Shown here: one piece after another, positions 54,744-63,796 of the stretch
Position numbering within the stretch: position 1 is the stretch's first letter
Layout: each line of letters opens with the position of its first letter
Source: Bacillus sp. FJAT-42315
Lineage (GTDB): Bacteria; Bacillota; Bacilli; Bacillales; Domibacillaceae
Assembly (NCBI RefSeq): GCF_002797375.1
Contig: NZ_KZ454941.1
Coordinates: forward strand, 1,256,503 to 1,320,502
Reading direction: 5' to 3'
DNA: 64,000 nucleotides
Notes under the pieces: model-generated
Told to the model about the DNA's origin: nothing
What the model saw: only the letters and a program-made list of their open reading frames with translations
The model's database searches: none
Program-made: the position numbers and the translations under genes

Positions 54744-54745
54744 AG

Positions 54746-55513
54746 ATGAGTGAGAACAAGTCCGTTCGTTTTATCATTACTCGTCAAGACGCGGTGGATT
54801 CTGCTCCGTACGATGAAGAGTTCGAAATTCCATATCGCCCGAATATGAACGTTATTTCGGCGTTAATGGAAATTCGTCGAAATCCAGTCAATGCAAAAGG
54901 TCAACAATCAACGCCGATTGCTTGGGATATGAACTGTCTTGAAGAAGTGTGTGGTGCATGTTCCATGGTCGTTAACGGCAAGCCGAGACAATCATGTACA
55001 GCACTAGTCGATCAATTAGAGCAGCCAATTCGCTTAGCTCCAATGAGTACATTCCCAGTTGTCCGTGACTTACAAGTTGATCGTAGTCGCATGTTTGACT
55101 CTTTGAAAAAGGTAAAAGCATGGATTCCGATCGATGGAACGTACGACCTTGGCGCTGGTCCGCGTATGCCGGAAAGAAAACGTCAATGGGCTTACGAATT
55201 ATCTAAATGTATGACTTGTGGTGTTTGTTTAGAAGCTTGTCCGAACGTAAATAGCAAATCAAACTTTATCGGTCCTCAACCGTTATCGCAAGTTCGCTTA
55301 TTTAACGCACATCCAACAGGTGCAATGAATAAAGATGAACGTTTGCAAGCGATTATGGGAGATGGTGGTCTTGCAAACTGCGGGAACTCTCAAAACTGTG
55401 TGCAATCTTGTCCGAAGGGAATTCCTTTGACAACATCCATTGCTGCGTTGAACCGCGACGCAACAGTTCAAGCATTCCGCAACTTCTTCGGAAGCGATCA
55501 TCAAGTAGATTAA
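54746..55513 (+). CDS. sdhB: Succinate dehydrogenase iron-sulfur subunit
   Basis: A 255-aa protein holding the electron wire from FAD to heme. N-terminal [2Fe-2S] cysteines in CLEEVCGACSM and a later C, then C-terminal clusters CMTCGVCLEACP and CGNSQNCVQSCPKG. It starts 2 bp after sdhA. Ends at a strong terminator. Confidence 0.96.
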   Translation: MSENKSVRFIITRQDAVDSAPYDEEFEIPYRPNMNVISALMEIRRNPVNAKGQQSTPIAWDMNCLEEVCGACSMVVNGKPRQSCTALVDQLEQPIRLAPMSTFPVVRDLQVDRSRMFDSLKKVKAWIPIDGTYDLGAGPRMPERKRQWAYELSKCMTCGVCLEACPNVNSKSNFIGPQPLSQVRLFNAHPTGAMNKDERLQAIMGDGGLANCGNSQNCVQSCPKGIPLTTSIAALNRDATVQAFRNFFGSDHQVD

Positions 55514-55536
55514 TATGTAATAAGAATGTTTTTTCA

Positions 55537-55606
55537 AAAGCTTGCCTCCTACGAATGTACATGATCTAGATACTAGATACTGTTTCGTAGGAGGCAGCTT
55601 TTTTTT
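55537..55606 (+). terminator. sdhCAB terminator
   Basis: AAAGCTTGCCTCCTACGAA pairs with TTCGTAGGAGGCAGCTTT around a 28-base loop, then seven Ts. Confidence 0.85.
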
Positions 55607-55629
55607 ACAAACAAAGGGGGAGATGGGAA

Positions 55630-56085
55630 ATGAAAAAGATTGCATATATCGAGGACTGGAGTCAATGGGAACATGATTTTCGCTTTTTTCATCCTGTAAG
55701 CGTTCGCTTTTCGGAAACCGATATGTTTGGTCATTTAAACAACACGGTTCCATTCGTTTATTTTGAAGAAGCGCGCATTGAATTTTTCAAGGAAATCGGA
55801 TTAATGGAGGACTGGGTGAAAGAAGATAGCCGTACGATCATCGTCGTTGCAGACTTACAATGTGATTTCATTCAGCAAGTCTTCTTTGGAGAAAAGCTGA
55901 AAATTTTCGTGAAAGCGGCGACGATCGGTCAATCTTCCGCCGATCTTCATTATAAAGGGGTCAATCAGAACGGAAATATCTGTTTTGTTGGGAGAGGAAG
56001 AGTCGTTCAAATTTCTAAAGAAACGCACAAACCATCGCTATTAACAGAAGATATGAAAGAAAAGCTTACACAAATTTCAAAGTAG
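55630..56085 (+). CDS. Acyl-CoA thioesterase, 4HBT family (YsmA-like)
   Basis: A 151-aa hot-dog-fold thioesterase. The signature VRFSETDMFGHLNNTVPFVYFEEAR (split near residues 25-49) has the catalytic Asp and the HxNN. Same gene position as B. subtilis ysmA. Substrate unknown. GGGGGAGA ribosome site. Confidence 0.88.
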   Translation: MKKIAYIEDWSQWEHDFRFFHPVSVRFSETDMFGHLNNTVPFVYFEEARIEFFKEIGLMEDWVKEDSRTIIVVADLQCDFIQQVFFGEKLKIFVKAATIGQSSADLHYKGVNQNGNICFVGRGRVVQISKETHKPSLLTEDMKEKLTQISK

Positions 56086-56135
56086 GCTCCTATTAAAATA
56101 TTTTTACTCTTAAATGTCAAATCTTCACCTTTTAA

Positions 56136-56144
56136 CATATGATA
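56136..56144 (+). promoter_or_regulatory. SigK-type -10 of gerE
   Basis: CATATGATA fits CATAnnnTA, 60 bases before the gerE start. gerE is SigK-dependent in B. subtilis. Confidence 0.55.
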
Positions 56145-56204
56145 CCGTAACGGCCGTACTATCTGTGTTGAGAAGCTGGCGGAGGCGAGGAGGGTAAATG
56201 TCAA

Positions 56205-56429
56205 GTGAGGGAGCACCGCTTTGTTCGAAAACCACTTTTAACGAAAAGAGAAAAAGAAGTGTTTACGTTACTAGTTCAGGATAAAACAACGAAAGAAATC
56301 GCGGAAGAATTATTTATTAGCGAAAAAACTGTTAGAAACCATATCTCTAATTCCATTCAAAAGCTAGGCGTTAAAGGCCGTTCACAGGCAATTATTGAAT
56401 TATTGCGCATGGGTGAACTGAAGCTTTAA
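56205..56429 (+). CDS. gerE: Spore coat gene regulator GerE
   Basis: A 74-aa LuxR-type DNA-binding protein with no receiver domain, which activates or represses late coat genes together with SigK. The helix-turn-helix is at about 28-60 (TTKEIAEELFISEKTVRNHI). Length equals that of B. subtilis GerE. Start is GTG 56205 with GAGGAGGG 10 bases upstream; an out-of-frame ATG at 56198 is ignored. Confidence 0.96.
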   Translation: MREHRFVRKPLLTKREKEVFTLLVQDKTTKEIAEELFISEKTVRNHISNSIQKLGVKGRSQAIIELLRMGELKL

Positions 56430-56433
56430 GAAG

Positions 56434-56468
56434 AAAGATGGCGTTGAACGTTGACGCCATCTTTTTTT
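56434..56468 (+). terminator. gerE terminator
   Basis: AAAGATGGCGT pairs with ACGCCATCTTT, then a T-run. Confidence 0.85.
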
Positions 56469-56607
56469 CGTTTATCCTTCATTAGCGGGAGCTGATTGAA
56501 GCTTCACTTTATAAGAGAAGTCGGGCAACTCTTGCATTTTTTCAAAAAAAAAGAGAAAATATAGGAATATACGTTAAATGCAAAAGAGATTGAGGAGTGC
56601 AAAAGGA

Positions 56608-57057
56608 ATGACAGAAGAGCTAGACTGTTCATCTGAATTTGTTGCGGAAATTGAAAAGGAATTACGCTATATAAATGTGATCATTAAGCAAAAAGGTCGC
56701 GAAATTTTGAGTGATTACCATATTACGCCCCCGCAGTTTATTGCGTTACAATGGCTGTTTGAGGAAGGGGATATGACGATTGGTGATCTATCAACGAAAA
56801 TGTACTTAGCTTGTAGCACGACAACTGATTTGATTGATCGCATGGAGAAAACAAAGCTAGTTGAGCGTGTAAGAGATGTGCATGATCGACGAATTGTTCG
56901 CATCCATCTGTTGAGTGAAGGGTCGCGAATTATTAATGAAGTGATTGCGAAGCGTCAGCTGTATGTAAAACAAATATTAATGGATTTCACGAAGGAAGAA
57001 GTGGAATCGCTTAAACGAAACTTACAAAAAATGCATCAAGAAATGAAGGAAGAATGA
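56608..57057 (+). CDS. MarR family transcriptional regulator (YsmB-like)
   Basis: A 149-aa winged-helix regulator. Helix-turn-helix at about 54-75 ([21 protein letters not shown]) and the wing with DRRIVRIHL. Same place as B. subtilis ysmB before racE, with which it is 7 bp apart. Start ATG 56608 has GAGGAG 10 bases upstream; ATG 56578 is less well placed. Effector unknown. Confidence 0.88.
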   Translation: MTEELDCSSEFVAEIEKELRYINVIIKQKGREILSDYHITPPQFIALQWLFEEGDMTIGDLSTKMYLACSTTTDLIDRMEKTKLVERVRDVHDRRIVRIHLLSEGSRIINEVIAKRQLYVKQILMDFTKEEVESLKRNLQKMHQEMKEE

Positions 57058-57064
57058 GGCGAAT

Positions 57065-57865
57065 GTGTTGAATAGACCAATTGGAGTCATGGATTCGGGC
57101 GTCGGTGGGTTGACCGTAGTGAAAGAAATGATGCGCCAGCTCCCGAATGAAACCATTTATTATACTGGAGATACGGCTCGCTGTCCGTACGGTCCACGGC
57201 CGGCTGAGGAAGTGAAAGCTTTCACATGGGAAATGACCCGTTTTTTACTGGAAAAAGATATTAAAATGCTCGTCATTGCCTGTAATACAGCCACAGCAGT
57301 TGTGCTAGAGGAAATACAAGAGGAGCTCGATATTCCGGTCGTTGGCGTCATACGTCCTGGAGCAAGGTCGGCTATTAAGCACACGAAAAATGATCAGATT
57401 GCTGTGCTCGGGACGATTGGAACAGTCAAAAGTGGTGCGTATGAACATGCATTGAAGGCGATTAACGACCATGTTGAAGTCACCTCCATTGCCTGCCCTA
57501 AATTTGTGCCACTCGTGGAAAGTGGTGAGCATAAAAGTGCAATGGCGAAAAAAATAGTGGCTGAAACATTAAAGCCTTTAAAGCATACGTCCATTGATAC
57601 AGTCATATTAGGATGTACACATTATCCGTTACTAGAAACAGTGATTTCTAACACGCTTGGCGATCAGGTGCAGATTATTAGTTCAGGAGAAGAAACGGCT
57701 CGTGAAGTGAGTGCAATTCTTGATTATCAACAAATCCAATCGAAGGTGAAGGGCTCTCCACATCGTTTTTTTACGACGGGTTCTAAAGAGCTGTTTTATC
57801 GAATTGCTTCGGATTGGCTACAAAATAAACAAATACAAGTTGAAACGATCCGCTTAGGTAGCTAA
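57065..57865 (+). CDS. racE: Glutamate racemase
   Basis: Makes D-glutamate for peptidoglycan (and for poly-gamma-glutamate where present). The 266-aa protein has D10-S11 (MDSGVGGLT), C73 in ACNTA and the second catalytic Cys in LGCTHYPLL (about 184). It follows the MarR gene at once and precedes gerM, as in B. subtilis. Start is GTG 57065. Confidence 0.95.
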   Translation: MLNRPIGVMDSGVGGLTVVKEMMRQLPNETIYYTGDTARCPYGPRPAEEVKAFTWEMTRFLLEKDIKMLVIACNTATAVVLEEIQEELDIPVVGVIRPGARSAIKHTKNDQIAVLGTIGTVKSGAYEHALKAINDHVEVTSIACPKFVPLVESGEHKSAMAKKIVAETLKPLKHTSIDTVILGCTHYPLLETVISNTLGDQVQIISSGEETAREVSAILDYQQIQSKVKGSPHRFFTTGSKELFYRIASDWLQNKQIQVETIRLGS

Positions 57866-57965
57866 GTGGGTCGTTTTTTTACTAGAATAGAAGATTTTAT
57901 TTGACCGGTTCTAACTTGATGAATGGCTCGTATATTTAGTACAAACAGCTTTAGGAGGGGTCAGT

Positions 57966-59012
57966 ATGCTCAATAAGAAAACGACAGCTGTAGTCGCTAT
58001 CTTGATTGCTTCGGTTTATGCTACTGGGTGTGGTTTACTATCTGGGGAGAAAAAAGAAAAAATTGATCCGCCGCAATCAGTAACGTATACCGATAATTTG
58101 AAAGGTGAGGAACAGCCACTGACGAAGCAAGATAAAAATATGGTGATGACGGAACTTTATTTAATTGATAAAAATGGTTACGTCGTTTCACAGACGATGC
58201 CCCTTTCCAATACAAAAAGTTTGGCCAAGCAGGCGCTAGAGCACCTAGTAGCGGAAGGACCAATTTCTAATATGCTGCCGAATGATTTTCGTCCCGTTTT
58301 ACCGGCAGGCACTCAAGTGCAGAGTGTAGATGTTCAAAAGGGAGTAGCGACTGTTGATTTCTCACCTGAATTTAAAGAGTATGCAAAAGAAGATGAGGCT
58401 CGGATTGTACAAGCGGTGACATGGACATTGACTCAATTTGATTCGATTAGTCGAGTGAAAATGAGAATTAACGGCCATGAACTGAAGGAAATGCCGGTTG
58501 CCAATATGCCGTTACATGCGAAAGGAATGACTCGGAAGTCGGGGATTAATTTTGATACGTCTAATGTGGTAGACGTAGCCAATACAAGACCAGTGACGGT
58601 ATATTTTATGGCACAACAGGGAGATAACTATTATTATGTACCTGTCACTAGGCGGATTGCCAATAGTGAAGAGGATCAAATTACAGCCGTGATAAAAGAG
58701 CTGACGAAAGGGCCAAAAGTTGGTTCAGGGCTAGTCACTGAATTTATCCCACAGGCCGAGCTACTTGAACGCCCGATTGTAAAGGATGGGAGAGTGACAT
58801 TGAACTTTAATGAAGCCATTCTTGGTAGCATGGAAAATAAAATGGTGTCTGACCACATATTAAAACTGTTAGCCTTGTCGTTAACTGAAGACGGTACAAT
58901 TGAAAGCTTAGCGATCCAAGTAGCAGGAAGCTCGGAAATCATTACTGAAAAAGGGGAGCCTCTGAGCAGTTCGGTGACAAGACCAGAATTTATTAACCCG
59001 ATTGGCTTGTGA
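57966..59012 (+). CDS. gerM: Sporulation lipoprotein GerM
   Basis: A 348-aa lipoprotein: signal peptide with lipobox ATGC (Cys 22), then two GerMN domains (about 75-185 and 215-325), as in B. subtilis GerM, which is needed for engulfment-stage channel assembly (SpoIIIA-SpoIIQ) and germination. GAGGGG ribosome site; a sporulation promoter is not obvious in the 100-bp gap upstream. Confidence 0.93.
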   Translation: MLNKKTTAVVAILIASVYATGCGLLSGEKKEKIDPPQSVTYTDNLKGEEQPLTKQDKNMVMTELYLIDKNGYVVSQTMPLSNTKSLAKQALEHLVAEGPISNMLPNDFRPVLPAGTQVQSVDVQKGVATVDFSPEFKEYAKEDEARIVQAVTWTLTQFDSISRVKMRINGHELKEMPVANMPLHAKGMTRKSGINFDTSNVVDVANTRPVTVYFMAQQGDNYYYVPVTRRIANSEEDQITAVIKELTKGPKVGSGLVTEFIPQAELLERPIVKDGRVTLNFNEAILGSMENKMVSDHILKLLALSLTEDGTIESLAIQVAGSSEIITEKGEPLSSSVTRPEFINPIGL

Positions 59013-59060
59013 ACAACGAAATTTACGCTATTATATAGTAGTAGCGAATGAAGGAGCAGC

Positions 59061-59097
59061 ATCCTTGCTTGCACGGAATCGGACAAGTGAGGATGCC
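59061..59097 (+). other. Hairpin upstream of rph
   Basis: GCATCCT...CTTG pairs with CAAG...AGGATGC around 12 bases, ending 24 bp before the rph start. No T-run, so it may be a leader structure. Confidence 0.35.
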
Positions 59098-59120
59098 TGT
59101 TCAATTAAAGGAGGAACCCC

Positions 59121-59861
59121 ATGAGAGTTGACGGTAGAAATCATAATGAATTGCGTAAAGTACATATAGAAAAAGATTTTTTAAAGCATCCGGAAGGCTC
59201 TGTGCTTATTACAGTAGGAGACACACGAGTCATTTGTACAGCGAGTATAGAAGATAGAGTGCCGCCGTTTATGCGAGGAAGCGGAAAGGGATGGATTTCT
59301 GCTGAGTATTCGATGTTACCAAGAGCAACGGAGCAGCGTAATATTCGTGAATCGTCCAAAGGAAAAGTATCTGGACGAACGATGGAAATTCAACGTTTAA
59401 TTGGTCGGGCGTTGCGAGCGGTGGTGGACCTTGAAGCGATTGGTGAACGTACAGTTTGGGTTGATTGTGATGTGATTCAAGCGGATGGCGGCACGCGGAC
59501 AGCATCGATTACAGGTGCCTTTGTGGCGATGGCGATCGCTTTAGACCGTTTACAAAGAGAAAAAGAATTGCCGACTTTCCCGGTGACGAGCTTTTTGGCA
59601 GCGACAAGTGTTGGGGTCGTCAAAGATCATGGAGTCGTGTTAGACTTAAATTATATTGAGGATAGCCAAGCAGAAGTCGATATGAATGTCGTAATGACAG
59701 GAGCTGGCGAATTTGTTGAACTTCAAGGAACCGGAGAAGAAGCGACGTTTTCGATGAAGGATTTGCAAAGTTTGCTAGAGTCTGCTCAAATGGGTCTGAA
59801 GGAGCTGTTTGACATTCAAGCGTCTGTTCTTGGTGAGATTGCCGACAAAATCAGTAAGTAA
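59121..59861 (+). CDS. rph: Ribonuclease PH
   Basis: A phosphorolytic 3-prime exoribonuclease that trims tRNA precursors. The 246-aa protein starts [12 protein letters not shown], contains RPxE-like phosphate-binding arginines, GRGL-type [18 protein letters not shown] and [19 protein letters not shown]. Length as usual for the family; it heads rph-rdgB-ysnB. Confidence 0.95.
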   Translation: MRVDGRNHNELRKVHIEKDFLKHPEGSVLITVGDTRVICTASIEDRVPPFMRGSGKGWISAEYSMLPRATEQRNIRESSKGKVSGRTMEIQRLIGRALRAVVDLEAIGERTVWVDCDVIQADGGTRTASITGAFVAMAIALDRLQREKELPTFPVTSFLAATSVGVVKDHGVVLDLNYIEDSQAEVDMNVVMTGAGEFVELQGTGEEATFSMKDLQSLLESAQMGLKELFDIQASVLGEIADKISK

Positions 59862-59876
59862 AAAAGGAGACCCCCG

Positions 59877-60485
59877 ATGGACACAGTCATTATCGCCACA
59901 AAAAACAAAGGAAAAGCGAAGGAGTTCGCTGAGATGTTTGCTTCTTTCGAAATGAAGGTTGAGACGTTGCTCGATTATCCGGAGTATGCCGATGTAGAAG
60001 AAACAGGGGAAACGTTTGAGGAAAATGCGATCTTAAAGGCAGAGGAGATCTGTCGGTTAACAGGCCGTCTCGTTATTGCTGATGATTCTGGCTTAATGAT
60101 CGATGCGTTAGATGGTCGCCCTGGCGTCTATTCAGCTAGGTATGCAGGAGAAGAGAAAAGCGATGAGGCGAACATTCAAAAAGTGCTGAAGGAGCTTCAC
60201 GGTGTTGCTAGCGACAAACGGACGGCTCGCTTTTATTGTGCTTTAGCCATTGCCATGCCCGGGAAGGAAACAGCAACAGTAGCTGGCACATGTGAAGGTA
60301 AAATTACAGAAGAAAAACAAGGAACGAATGGCTTCGGCTACGATCCGATCTTTTATGTGGAGTCGTTTGAAGCGACGATGGCGGAACTTGCACCTGAAAC
60401 GAAAAACAGCATTAGCCACCGTGGCAATGCATTGAACAAATTAAAAGAACTTTTACCTGCTTTGCTTGAGGGTGCAATGAAATGA
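59877..60485 (+). CDS. rdgB: dITP/XTP pyrophosphatase (RdgB/HAM1 family)
   Basis: Removes non-canonical purine NTPs. The 202-aa protein starts [14 protein letters not shown], has the active-site [13 protein letters not shown] and the [11 protein letters not shown] and SHRGNAL segments. It is 15 bp after rph and overlaps the next gene by 4 bp. Confidence 0.95.
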   Translation: MDTVIIATKNKGKAKEFAEMFASFEMKVETLLDYPEYADVEETGETFEENAILKAEEICRLTGRLVIADDSGLMIDALDGRPGVYSARYAGEEKSDEANIQKVLKELHGVASDKRTARFYCALAIAMPGKETATVAGTCEGKITEEKQGTNGFGYDPIFYVESFEATMAELAPETKNSISHRGNALNKLKELLPALLEGAMK

Positions 60486-60988
60486 AAGTATTAATCGTCA
60501 GTGATAGTCATGGCTGGAGCGAAGTGCTACAACAGTTAAAAGAGCGATATGAGGATCAAGTCGATGCGATGATCCATTGCGGCGATTCGGAGCTGTCAGC
60601 GAATGACCCAGCGGTGGAAGGATATTTTATCGTGCGTGGAAATTGTGATACCGAAAATCAATTTCCGTATGATATTATTGAAGGTGTAGAAGGAAAGCGA
60701 ATTTTCGTCACACACGGACATCGTTATAATATTAAAATGTCTTTAATGAATTTGATGTATAAAGCGAAGGAATATGCAGCCGACTTTGTGTTCTTCGGTC
60801 ACTCGCATCTCGTTGGAGCGGAGCGCATCGATGGCACAGTATTCGTCAATCCAGGTAGCATCTCCTTCCCTCGTGGACGTAAAGAAAAAACATATGCTAT
60901 CCTTGAAGTCGATCACGACATGACGACGATCTGTTTTTATGACGAAACGCATCAAGAACTGGACTCGCTGCGACAAGTATTTCAATGA
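60482..60988 (+). CDS. Metallophosphoesterase, YfcE/MJ0936 family (YsnB-like)
   Basis: A 168-aa phosphodiesterase. Metal ligands are visible: D and H in VSDSHGW, D in HCGDSE, N in RGNCD, and H in VTHGHRYN and GHSH. The ATG overlaps the rdgB stop (ATGA). Cellular substrate unknown. Ends at a stable hairpin (60996-61022) and marks the last gene of core synteny. Confidence 0.9.
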   Translation: MKVLIVSDSHGWSEVLQQLKERYEDQVDAMIHCGDSELSANDPAVEGYFIVRGNCDTENQFPYDIIEGVEGKRIFVTHGHRYNIKMSLMNLMYKAKEYAADFVFFGHSHLVGAERIDGTVFVNPGSISFPRGRKEKTYAILEVDHDMTTICFYDETHQELDSLRQVFQ

Positions 60989-60995
60989 ATACAAT

Positions 60996-61022
60996 CCGCC
61001 AGCAGACAACATCTGCTGGCGG
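60996..61022 (+). terminator. Hairpin after ysnB
   Basis: An 11-bp perfect stem (CCGCCAGCAGA / TCTGCTGGCGG) with a 5-base loop; no T-run follows. Confidence 0.6.
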
Positions 61023-61067
61023 AAATTCGATGAAAAAAAGAAAAAGAATTTTTTCTTTGAAATAGTG

Positions 61068-61096
61068 TTGACATATAATATATATCTTGGTATCAT
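61068..61096 (+). promoter_or_regulatory. Promoter of tRNA-Arg
   Basis: TTGACA, exactly 17 bases, TATCAT; start about 38 bases before the tRNA. Confidence 0.8.
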
Positions 61097-61140
61097 AATA
61101 AATGTCTTCAAGATAAATAAATAAAAAACAAATAAAACGT

Positions 61141-61214
<74 letters not shown>

Positions 61215-61244
61215 TAATTGAAATCACGCTAAATAGGCGTCATT

Positions 61245-61334
61245 AAAGCCTTCTAACGCGTTGAATGAATCGGTCAATGATACGGTCAACAAATCGTATT
61301 CAGCCGGTTAATCAACGAGTTAGGGGGCTTTTTT
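61245..61334 (+). terminator. Large branched hairpin with T-run after the tRNA
   Basis: Outer helices AAAGCC/GGCTTT, CTAAC/GTTAG and GTTGA/TCAAC stack with small mismatches; an inner ATACG/CGTAT hairpin sits within. TTTTTT follows. It may end the tRNA transcript; its size is unusual for that. Confidence 0.55.
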
Positions 61335-61337
61335 GTT

Positions 61338-61409
61338 ATGTCTAAAAAACGAGCAGCACTCACGGTTGAACAGGCGTTAAAGAAAGGTAGCCCATACATC
61401 AAATTATAG
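61338..61409 (+). pseudogene. Short reading frame, possible integrase remnant
   Basis: Begins ATG 61338 and ends at TAG 61409: MSKKRAALTVEQALKKGSPY plus three residues. The beginning is of the type seen at the N-terminus of some tyrosine recombinases, and it lies just downstream of a tRNA, where integrase genes sit. No ribosome site is clear (T-run upstream). I regard it as a degraded fragment, at low confidence. Confidence 0.3.
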
Positions 61410-61553
61410 ATGTTGTTTCGTAGCTGAATCCATTGCTACAACACTTTAAAAAATTTGAAATAGGAAATTAAATTAACTTGAAACTTTTTCTATATTTATC
61501 AAGTATAATTAATAGTGGATAATTTAAATAGGAATCAGATATGAGGTGTTCAG
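61410..61553 (+). promoter_or_regulatory. A/T-rich upstream region of the Argonaute gene
   Basis: The region is strongly A/T-rich. TATAAT occurs at about 61502-61507 with no good -35 at 17 bases; TTGAAA is 20 bases away. GAGGTG, 5 bases before ATG 61554, is the ribosome site. No inverted repeats or CRISPR-like units. Confidence 0.45.
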
Positions 61554-63773
61554 ATGGAAGCATATATTACTGAAGTTACAGCTACTCAATGGGCCAATGA
61601 AATATCATTGCACGTCTATGAATTTCCGGTAGAAGATCCAACAAAAAAATATGAGGGTGCCTCAATGATTTGTAAAGCCTGGAGGCGTGCTAATGATTAT
61701 ATGGCTGTAGCTTTTAATCAAAGTACAATTGTTACTTTTGAACCGGTTAACAGTTACGCTGGATTTGAACCACTATCTTATGAAATAAAGACAATAAACC
61801 CTAACAATCCATTTGAAACAAGACTACTTGAAAGACTAATTAAAGAAAGTCTACTAGCAGTAGGTCAAAAACAATTAAAAATGAAGCGTGCAGGTTCTGA
61901 CTTACAAGAATGGAATCCTAAAAAAGTTGGGAATATCTTAATCTATCCTGCATTATCTTTTCATATAAATATATTAGCTAATAGTATCCATATTGGTTTT
62001 CACTTAACGCATAAGTTTGAATATGAACATACATTGCAACAAATGATTGAGCGTGGTGAAGTGATTGAACCAGGCTTAAAAGTACTACATAGTGATATTC
62101 GAAATAACTATACATATGAAGTAGAACAAATAGCCCCGTATTCAGTGATGGAATATTGCCCTAAGTTAAAGAAGTCAATTTATCAATATTATAATGCAAA
62201 AGGTGATACGAGGGTAATAGAGGCATTGCATGATGGCGTGAAAGTTATTTATGCAAAGCCAATTTATGGAGATAGTTTAAGCTATGCTGCAACCGTATTA
62301 AAGCCCTTGTGTTCATTTGAAACAATGAAGTCATTTGAAACAAAAAAGGTAATGGACATTTTAAAAATGAAGCCAGATGAGCGTATGAAAAAACAGTTAC
62401 GTCAGGCGATGAATCTTTTAAACGTTTATCCATACTTAACATTTGAAAAAAATCCATTTCTTATTGAAGCGAACAATTATGAACTTTATCAAATACAGGA
62501 TCCTAAAATCTTTATGGACAGGTCTTACTTTAAGCCTTTACATGGTATGAAAAATGGGAAGCTATTTAAAAGTGGAACAATTAGATTGTCGATATTTATG
62601 GATGAAGCAATAGAGAAAAAGTTAGGAATTTCTAAAGCTCTTGTATTTCGTTTTATTAAAATACTTCAACAGTTTGCAAAACAGCAAGGTGTAACACTGG
62701 AAATTAGTCATAAGACGAGGGAAGTGAAGGAGAAATTTACTGAAGAGTTTTTCCAACAATTCTCTTGGGAGATTCGAGAATTAGAGTCGATTTTTATAGA
62801 TTCAACCGTTTTGGCAATTATTACAGATGAACATCTAACTAAATTACCAATCAAGGTTTACGATGCCTTCAAAAGGCAATTTGGTGGCAAATGGGACATT
62901 TCAACACAAGTAATAACAGAAAACAGCTTAAAATTGTTCCAACAATTATTGAAAAGAAATCAGTTAGACTTGTTTAATCCAAATGATGAGGTGGTTTGTC
63001 AGGAGGTTGCGAATCGAATTAAAAGCGATAATTTGTTTTACACTATTAATAATATTCTTCTTGGTGTATATGTTAAGAGTGGTATGCAGCCGTGGGTGCT
63101 CGACGAAAGAACACATTCAGATTGCTTTATCGGGCTAGATGTAAGTCATGAAGATGGGAAAAGCACAGCAGGAATTATGAACGTTATTGGTAGCAACGGT
63201 CACTTGCTAAAACAATCTGCTATTCATGGGGCGTTAGCTGGTGAAAAAATTGATACGAAAACATTAGAAGAGATATTAATGGATGTCCTATTTACTTATA
63301 AGAATCAATTTGGTGATTTTCCAAAGCATGTAACTATTCATAGAGATGGAAAGTGGAATGAAGACACAGAATTTGTAGATAAATTATTTAAAGCTCGCGG
63401 TGTTGCATATGACATCATAGAGGTAATTAAGAAATCAAATCGACGTATGGCTTTTTATAATGAAACAACTAAGAAATTTGAAACGAGACAAGGTGTATAT
63501 TATAAGCGTGAAAAGGAAGCGTTTTTATGTGCAACCGATCCTAGAGAGAACATAGGTATGGCTCAACCGATAAAAATTGTGCAGTATACAAAAACATTAA
63601 CATTTGAACAACTAATTGAAGATGTTTATCGCCTTTCATTTATGCATATTCATTCACTGAACAAAATGCGTTTACCAGCAACAATTCATTATGCAGATTT
63701 AAGTTCAACAGCATATCAAAGAGGTCAGGTAGCACCGAGAACTACTAATGTTACGCATTTGCCGTTTGTGTAA
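61554..63773 (+). CDS. Prokaryotic Argonaute, long-A type, catalytically complete
   Basis: A 739-aa guide-dependent nuclease in the N-L1-PAZ-L2-MID-PIWI order; rough bounds: N 1-110, PAZ about 150-270, MID about 360-500, PIWI about 500-739. The DEDX catalytic tetrad is complete: D529 (FIGLDVSHED), E564 (AGEKIDTKTL), D598 (IHRDGKW) and D715 (IHYADLSS). In the MID, GGKWDISTQVITEN carries Lys/Gln residues of the 5-prime-phosphate pocket. The protein ends HLPFV, as long pAgos do when the C-terminus enters the guide pocket. From memory it closely resembles KmAgo of Kurthia massiliensis, which uses DNA or RNA guides at moderate temperature. Such proteins can act in plasmid or phage defence. The gene is next to a tRNA and looks more A/T-rich than the core genes; it follows the integration pattern of islands. 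Confidence 0.95.
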   Translation: MEAYITEVTATQWANEISLHVYEFPVEDPTKKYEGASMICKAWRRANDYMAVAFNQSTIVTFEPVNSYAGFEPLSYEIKTINPNNPFETRLLERLIKESLLAVGQKQLKMKRAGSDLQEWNPKKVGNILIYPALSFHINILANSIHIGFHLTHKFEYEHTLQQMIERGEVIEPGLKVLHSDIRNNYTYEVEQIAPYSVMEYCPKLKKSIYQYYNAKGDTRVIEALHDGVKVIYAKPIYGDSLSYAATVLKPLCSFETMKSFETKKVMDILKMKPDERMKKQLRQAMNLLNVYPYLTFEKNPFLIEANNYELYQIQDPKIFMDRSYFKPLHGMKNGKLFKSGTIRLSIFMDEAIEKKLGISKALVFRFIKILQQFAKQQGVTLEISHKTREVKEKFTEEFFQQFSWEIRELESIFIDSTVLAIITDEHLTKLPIKVYDAFKRQFGGKWDISTQVITENSLKLFQQLLKRNQLDLFNPNDEVVCQEVANRIKSDNLFYTINNILLGVYVKSGMQPWVLDERTHSDCFIGLDVSHEDGKSTAGIMNVIGSNGHLLKQSAIHGALAGEKIDTKTLEEILMDVLFTYKNQFGDFPKHVTIHRDGKWNEDTEFVDKLFKARGVAYDIIEVIKKSNRRMAFYNETTKKFETRQGVYYKREKEAFLCATDPRENIGMAQPIKIVQYTKTLTFEQLIEDVYRLSFMHIHSLNKMRLPATIHYADLSSTAYQRGQVAPRTTNVTHLPFV

Positions 63774-63796
63774 CTAGTGAAAAGATGGGGAGAAAA

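Noticed and set aside
55298-55753. 151-codon minus-strand frame across sdhB and the next gene
   Set aside because: It crosses the sdh terminator and two conserved genes and has no ribosome site.
61338-61409. Functional integrase gene after the tRNA
   Set aside because: Only 23 codons are open and no recombinase catalytic residues can be present; at best a remnant.
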